9,377 nucleotides of DNA from Lysinibacillus sp. (GTDB lineage Bacteria > Bacillota > Bacilli > Bacillales_A > Planococcaceae). The translations under genes were made by a program, and so were the position numbers. The stretch's first letter is position 1. Each line of letters starts with the position of its first letter. The notes below the pieces were generated by a model that saw nothing but the letters and a program-made list of their open reading frames with translations, searched no databases and was not told the origin of the DNA. Below are positions 5,887 to 9,377 of the stretch, in pieces. The DNA lies in contig JAAYHP010000247.1 of NCBI GenBank assembly GCA_012735355.1, forward strand, positions 1-9,377, in the 5' to 3' direction.

Positions 5887-5932
5887 GTTTACACACCTTT
5901 AATTAGAAAATCATTTTGTTAAATAGGTAATA

Positions 5933-5962
5933 ACTATACTCTATATTTGGACTGAATCGCAA
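5933..5962 (-). promoter_or_regulatory. Candidate promoter of rluF
   Basis: On the minus strand TTGCGA (5962-5957) and TATAGT (5938-5933, five of six) are 18 bases apart, giving a start near 5926 and a 40-base leader with a good ribosome binding site. Confidence 0.45.
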
Positions 5963-6056
5963 ATTCTTATTCAAATATATCGATTTAAGTTATTTTGAAT
6001 CGTATGAATGCTAATCATGCGAAAGGTTTGATAAGAATTTAAGATTTTATTCTTAT
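5963..6056. repeat. Three copies of the octamer ATTCTTAT in the divergent intergenic region
   Basis: ATTCTTAT occurs at 5963-5970 and 6049-6056, and its complement ATAAGAAT at 6031-6038. The latter two form a perfect dyad with a ten-base spacer. They lie in the 362-bp gap (5887-6248) between rluF and the transporter gene. The rest of that gap is very AT-rich, contains no ORF or strong hairpin, and has a TGTAA-N9-TTACA dyad at 6069-6087. Chance occurrence in such AT-rich DNA cannot be excluded. Confidence 0.35.
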
Positions 6057-6096
6057 ATGACACAGTTCTGTAACTTACTTTATTACAAAAATGATA

Positions 6097-6102
6097 TATA
6101 AT
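6097..6102 (+). promoter_or_regulatory. Candidate -10 of the transporter gene
   Basis: A perfect TATAAT at 6097-6102 is preceded by only poor -35 matches (CTTACT at 6074-6079, 17-base spacer). The TGTAA-N9-TTACA dyad (6069-6087) overlaps the -35 position, as expected for an activator or repressor site. The leader to the ATG at 6249 would be about 140 bases, without a visible structure. Confidence 0.3.
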
Positions 6103-6248
6103 AGGTTCATCATTCTTCGTAAATAAGCAAAAAGCAACCTAAAAAACAGAATAAAATTATAAAAAATATTAAATATAAACGTATATTTTGCATATAAATA
6201 ATTTTATTGTTCGTGGTTTGGGTTAACGGAAAGAAGAGTTGTTGTTAT

Positions 6249-7487
6249 ATGAATAAAATGAATAATAAATGGATACGCGCTGTACTGCCAGCATTACTTA
6301 TTCACTGTAGCATTGGAACGGTATATTGTTGGTCATTGTTCAAGGCAGATATCGCTAACTACATAGGAAAAACTGTTGGTGAAGTGGAGTGGGCATTTAG
6401 CTTAGCGATTTTTTTCCTTGGGATGTCTGCGGCATTTGGTGGAAGGTTTGTTGAAAAAGACATTCATAAGTCGTCGTTGCTTGCTGCATTATTTTTTGTC
6501 GTTGGTATGGCAGGGACAGGATTCTTTATTTATCAAAAATCATTGATTGGAATTTATATATCCTATGGAATTGTCATGGGAATTGGACTAGGTATAGGCT
6601 ATTTAACGCCGGTAAAAACATTAATGCTGTGGTTTGATAAGCATCGGGGGTTAGCTACAGGACTTGCAGTTGCAGGGTTTGGCTTAGCGAAAGTAATAGC
6701 TAGTCCTTTCATGGAATCACTGCTTGGAGAAAGAAATAGTGAAGGGATTTTACTAAATCCGACAAATATATATACGATGTTTTATATTTTAGCCGGTATA
6801 TATTTAGTGATGATGTTTAGTGGACATTTACTTTTAAAGAAACCAGCTGGTTATGAGGTAGAGAGCGTCGAGGTTCAACGATTTAGTTATAGAAAAGTGT
6901 TGAAAAATAAAACCTTTATCGGTATTTGGTTGATGTTCTATATTAACATTACATGTGGATTAGCCTTAATCTCCCAAGAGAAAGGGATGTTAATGTACAT
7001 TGGATTTGGGGCCATTGGTTTAGTTAGTTCGCTAACAGCTATATTTAATGCCGGTGGGCGAATTGTTTTCTCTTCATGGGGTGACCGATTACAAGATCGG
7101 AACTCGATATATAAAATAATTTTTATATTATCAATTGCTTCTATTTTACTAACTATTTTATTCAGCGATATAAACAATACAATCGCTGCTATCTGTATTA
7201 TTACTTTACTCTGTGTAGTGAATGCTGGTTATGGTGGGGGATTCTCCTCATTACCACCATTGTTATTTGATCGCTTTGGTTTAGATAGCATTTCTACTGT
7301 ACATGGATTAGCTTTATCAGCTTGGGCCTTTGCAGGGCTAACAGGCAATCAGTTAAGTACGTTTCTTTTGGAAAAGACAGGTTCATATACTATCGTTTTA
7401 TATGTTATTATGGCACTTTTCATCATTGCAACTTTGATTAGTATATTTGTTGTTAAACCAGGAAAAGTAAAATTTGAAAGTGAATGA
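6249..7487 (+). CDS. OFA (oxalate/formate antiporter) family MFS transporter
   Basis: A 412-residue membrane protein with about 12 hydrophobic segments split by a central charged loop (about residues 197-222). OFA-type hallmarks are IHCSIGTVYCWSLF (18-31), the motif-A loop GGRFVEKD (64-71), KHRGLATGLAVAGFGLAKVI (131-150), and a second motif A, GGRIVFSSWGDRLQDR (269-284). The family exchanges or imports small carboxylates such as oxalate, formate or pyruvate. The substrate here is unknown, and no oxalate or formate metabolism gene adjoins it. The frame extends to a TTG at 6207, but no ribosome binding site supports it and the extra residues are atypical. The ATG at 6249 has only a weak AAGAAG-type site, and the ATG at 6258 is also possible. 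It appears monocistronic. Confidence 0.85.
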   Translation: MNKMNNKWIRAVLPALLIHCSIGTVYCWSLFKADIANYIGKTVGEVEWAFSLAIFFLGMSAAFGGRFVEKDIHKSSLLAALFFVVGMAGTGFFIYQKSLIGIYISYGIVMGIGLGIGYLTPVKTLMLWFDKHRGLATGLAVAGFGLAKVIASPFMESLLGERNSEGILLNPTNIYTMFYILAGIYLVMMFSGHLLLKKPAGYEVESVEVQRFSYRKVLKNKTFIGIWLMFYINITCGLALISQEKGMLMYIGFGAIGLVSSLTAIFNAGGRIVFSSWGDRLQDRNSIYKIIFILSIASILLTILFSDINNTIAAICIITLLCVVNAGYGGGFSSLPPLLFDRFGLDSISTVHGLALSAWAFAGLTGNQLSTFLLEKTGSYTIVLYVIMALFIIATLISIFVVKPGKVKFESE

Positions 7488-7587
7488 TTAAATATTAAAG
7501 CGAAGATAGGAGTCTAATAAAATGGTTGTTAAACCTAAGTGATAAATTTGTTATATAAAATTTATTAATAGAGTAATAATGTACTAG

Positions 7588-7627
7588 AAACAGCGCTCTC
7601 TACTTTAGTAGATAAGTGCTGTTTTTT
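7588..7627 (+). terminator. Terminator after the transporter gene
   Basis: AAACAGCGCT (7588-7597) pairs with AGTGCTGTTT (7615-7624, one G.U pair). An inner stem TCTAC/GTAGA (7599-7603, 7608-7612) closes a TTTA loop. A T6 run (7622-7627) follows. It lies 100 bases after the stop codon. The bases between (7488-7587) hold no gene beyond a possible six-codon frame at 7522-7542. Confidence 0.88.
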
Positions 7628-7686
7628 CTATTTAATGAATAAACGAGCTTTAATAATGAAGGTTTTTCTACTTCCTACAATAATAA

Positions 7687-7715
7687 TTGACAGTTAATTT
7701 TTATAAGTCTATTCT
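7687..7715 (+). promoter_or_regulatory. SigA-type promoter of the chemoreceptor gene
   Basis: A perfect TTGACA (7687-7692) with a 17-base spacer leads to TATTCT (7710-7715, four of six), giving a start near 7722 and a leader of about 48 bases. No SigD-type element (TAAA and GCCGATAA-like) was seen, although chemoreceptor genes in Bacillus are often SigD-dependent. Confidence 0.55.
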
Positions 7716-7769
7716 CTATTAAGTGTTAAAAAGGGTTTTTTCAATGTTATAGTGATAGGAGATAAATTG

Positions 7770-9248
7770 ATGCCTCAAGACAATTACAATACGAAAAGAG
7801 TTCATCAAGTAAATATTGGACTAACTATTATCCTAGTTTTCTTAGTTTGTATTCCAGTCATACTTTCAAAGGGTTTATCAGAAAGTATAATTTTTATAAT
7901 AGCAGGATTATTTGTTTTAGTAATATCTACTACTACTTATTTTTTACCAATTAATACGTACGCAAAAGGATTTATTCTCTCGTTGCTACCATGTCTTATT
8001 GTTACAGTGCTTTTTGTAGTGGATGGATACGCCTTAAATAAGCACTATATTTTACTTTTAACGATTGCAATGGTAACCCTTTATTTTAAGAAAGAGCTTA
8101 TCCTTACATTAGGAGTATTATTAAACATTGCATACATTATTTTATTCTTCATAGATTCTGAAAAACTATTAGGAATTAACCATGATGTGAAAGGCTTTAT
8201 CACCGTAGTTTTTGTAATGGATGGAATTGTTATTTTGCTCTATTTATTAACAAAATGGGGTAGGCAGCTCTTAGATGGTGCTTATCAAAAAGAGCTTGAA
8301 GCAAAAGAACTAGTTAATAAATTAACATTGGCGTTTGCGTCTATGGAAAAAGTGTCGGATGATTTAGATGAGCATATTACAAAATTTAATCATGATATAG
8401 GTACAATTTATAATTCGAGTAAAGACATTGTACAATCTGTAGAACAAATGGCAACGGTTATCCAAGAAGAAGCAGATAGTGTAAACATCATTAATGATTC
8501 CATGGGACAATCGATGGCTACAATGGATCAAACAGTGGATATTACGAAGGATATTGTTGCTAAATCGGAAAATATGAATGAAAAAGTTCAAGAAGGTTGG
8601 ATTAAAATTAATCAAGTGACGGATTATATGGATACAGTTGGATCCACGATGAGTAATACGACGCTTACCGTTTCCGATTTACAGACTAGTTTAGAAAAAG
8701 TAAATAATCTACTAAATGGTATAAAAGAAATTGCCGATCAAACGAATTTATTAGCTTTAAATGCTGCTATTGAATCTGCTCGTGCAGGGGAGCATGGAAA
8801 AGGATTTGCGGTAGTAGCTGAAGAAGTAAGAAAATTAGCTGAGCAAAGTGCGGAGATAACGTTAGATATTACGAAAGTAACAGCTGATTTATCGATCAAG
8901 TCGAAAGTTGCTCAAGAAAAAACAATTGAAGGTGAAACAGCCGTTACAGAAGGCAGAAGGCTGCTTAATGATATTTCTAACTACTTTGAAGAAATAAAAG
9001 GCACGTATCAAGAGATTTATGTAGGATTATCAAAAGGAATGAACGAATTAAATTTAGCTAAAAATAATTTTATTACTATTCAAAATCAAATTGGAAATGT
9101 CTCCGCTATTTCACAACAAAATGCTGCATCAACGGAGGAAATCATCTCAACAATTGAAAGTGAACATTCTTTAATTGAATCAATTAACTCAGCGGTTGTT
9201 GAGATTGATAAGTTAAGTAAAGAAATGCGAGAAATGACGAAAAGCTAA
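7770..9248 (+). CDS. Methyl-accepting chemotaxis protein with six-helix membrane domain
   Basis: A 492-residue chemoreceptor. The N-terminal part (about 15-162) contains six hydrophobic helices with very short loops and no extracellular sensing domain. A short helical linker (about 163-200) follows directly; no HAMP motif is seen. The rest is the coiled-coil MCP signalling domain (PF00015). Its hairpin tip [20 protein letters not shown] (320-339), followed by [20 protein letters not shown], is the highly conserved site for CheA/CheW contact. [10 protein letters not shown] (449-458) resembles a methylation helix. It probably senses a membrane-associated cue such as proton motive force, redox state or a lipid-soluble ligand; that is inference. 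The frame extends to GTG 7752, but AGGAG (7757-7761) eight bases before ATG 7770 decides the start. The right-hand repeat starts nine bases after the stop. Confidence 0.92.
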   Translation: MPQDNYNTKRVHQVNIGLTIILVFLVCIPVILSKGLSESIIFIIAGLFVLVISTTTYFLPINTYAKGFILSLLPCLIVTVLFVVDGYALNKHYILLLTIAMVTLYFKKELILTLGVLLNIAYIILFFIDSEKLLGINHDVKGFITVVFVMDGIVILLYLLTKWGRQLLDGAYQKELEAKELVNKLTLAFASMEKVSDDLDEHITKFNHDIGTIYNSSKDIVQSVEQMATVIQEEADSVNIINDSMGQSMATMDQTVDITKDIVAKSENMNEKVQEGWIKINQVTDYMDTVGSTMSNTTLTVSDLQTSLEKVNNLLNGIKEIADQTNLLALNAAIESARAGEHGKGFAVVAEEVRKLAEQSAEITLDITKVTADLSIKSKVAQEKTIEGETAVTEGRRLLNDISNYFEEIKGTYQEIYVGLSKGMNELNLAKNNFITIQNQIGNVSAISQQNAASTEEIISTIESEHSLIESINSAVVEIDKLSKEMREMTKS

Positions 9249-9257
9249 TTACAAAAA

Positions 9258-9377
9258 GAGGTTGGGACAAAAGTAAAAACTCATCATTTTCTCTTAAAAG
9301 AAAATGATGAGTTTTTGATATTAAACTGAAAATTGATTTCCGTTCCGGGGACGCTTTCCACGGGCCCGACTCGAGCC
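9258..9377 (+). repeat. Right copy of the terminal inverted repeat
   Basis: This is the exact reverse complement of 6-125. It begins GAGGTTGGGACAAAAG nine bases after the chemoreceptor stop codon and ends in the GC-rich block, where the window stops. Both copies point their hairpin side toward the genes and their GC-rich side outward. Complete identity implies either recent spread, gene conversion, or one repeat seen twice at two contig ends. Confidence 0.92.
9275..9316. terminator. Hairpin terminator in the right repeat, serving the chemoreceptor gene
   Basis: The same 18-bp perfect stem as in the left copy: 9275-9292 pairs with 9299-9316 around a six-base loop, ending in T5 (9312-9316). 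It is the only terminator-like structure after the chemoreceptor stop codon, so the repeat appears to have supplied or replaced the gene's native terminator. Confidence 0.75.

Noticed and set aside
6207..6248. TTG start adding 14 residues to the transporter
   Set aside because: No ribosome binding site precedes it, and the added residues (with a Cys-Cys-Tyr run) are unlike OFA N-termini.
6938..7177. Minus-strand ORF inside the transporter gene
   Set aside because: Antisense shadow of strongly conserved OFA coding sequence, with no translation signals of its own.
7752..7769. GTG start adding six residues to the chemoreceptor
   Set aside because: The added codons contain the AGGAG ribosome binding site of the ATG at 7770.
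8364..8615. Minus-strand ORF inside the chemoreceptor gene
   Set aside because: Antisense shadow of the coiled-coil coding region; its composition (Asn/Ile/His-rich) is typical of such shadows.
1..9377. Composite transposon bounded by the inverted repeats
   Set aside because: The repeats hold no transposase, no target-site duplication can be seen because both copies run off the window, and the genes between are mostly housekeeping or conserved chromosomal types.

Overview
The window is AT-rich and reads as chromosome of a low-GC Gram-positive of the Bacillaceae/Caryophanaceae type (Bacillus or Lysinibacillus-like). The signs are strong GGAGG-type ribosome binding sites, frequent TTG starts, many hairpin-plus-U-run terminators, and protein families usual in that group (YqjA-like aromatic acid exporter, YuzA-like DUF378 protein, RluF, a long F420 ligase-like protein). 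The exact genus is inference.

The most striking large-scale feature is a perfect 120-bp inverted repeat at the two ends (6-125 and 9258-9377). Each copy carries an 18-bp-stem hairpin that can terminate transcription in both directions, then a GC-rich block that runs off the end of the window. This looks like a dispersed intergenic repeat, and the window may be a contig that ends in two of its copies. No transposase or other mobility gene lies between them.

Layout from left to right: a carboxymuconolactone-decarboxylase-family protein (+, 190-600) with its own terminator; a decay zone holding a frameshifted small gene (669-904) and the first 50 or so residues of an asparaginase (1036-1221); a 396-residue coenzyme F420-0:L-glutamate ligase-like protein (-, 1346-2536) divergent from a LysR-type regulator (+, 2674-3558); a DUF378 membrane protein (+, 3700-4020); an aromatic acid exporter family protein (-, 4081-5049) and the 23S rRNA pseudouridine synthase RluF (-, 5179-5886); a 362-bp divergent intergenic region; an OFA-type major facilitator transporter (+, 6249-7487); and a six-helix chemoreceptor without HAMP or ligand domain (+, 7770-9248), which is terminated by the right-hand repeat.

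The genes do not form one pathway. Most stand alone between terminators. The unit that looks functionally linked is the divergent ligase-like gene and lysR pair. Their 137-bp gap holds two near-identical 17/19-bp dyads placed over the candidate promoters, which is the usual geometry for a LysR regulator controlling its neighbour and itself. A second regulatory oddity is a perfect 15-bp complement of the DUF378 Shine-Dalgarno region located upstream of its likely promoter. It would mask the site only on read-through transcripts.

No tRNA, rRNA, CRISPR array, known riboswitch, origin or insertion sequence was recognised. No complete new multi-gene system is evident. The best leads are the ligase-like gene with its operators, the masked ribosome binding site, and the terminal repeat.
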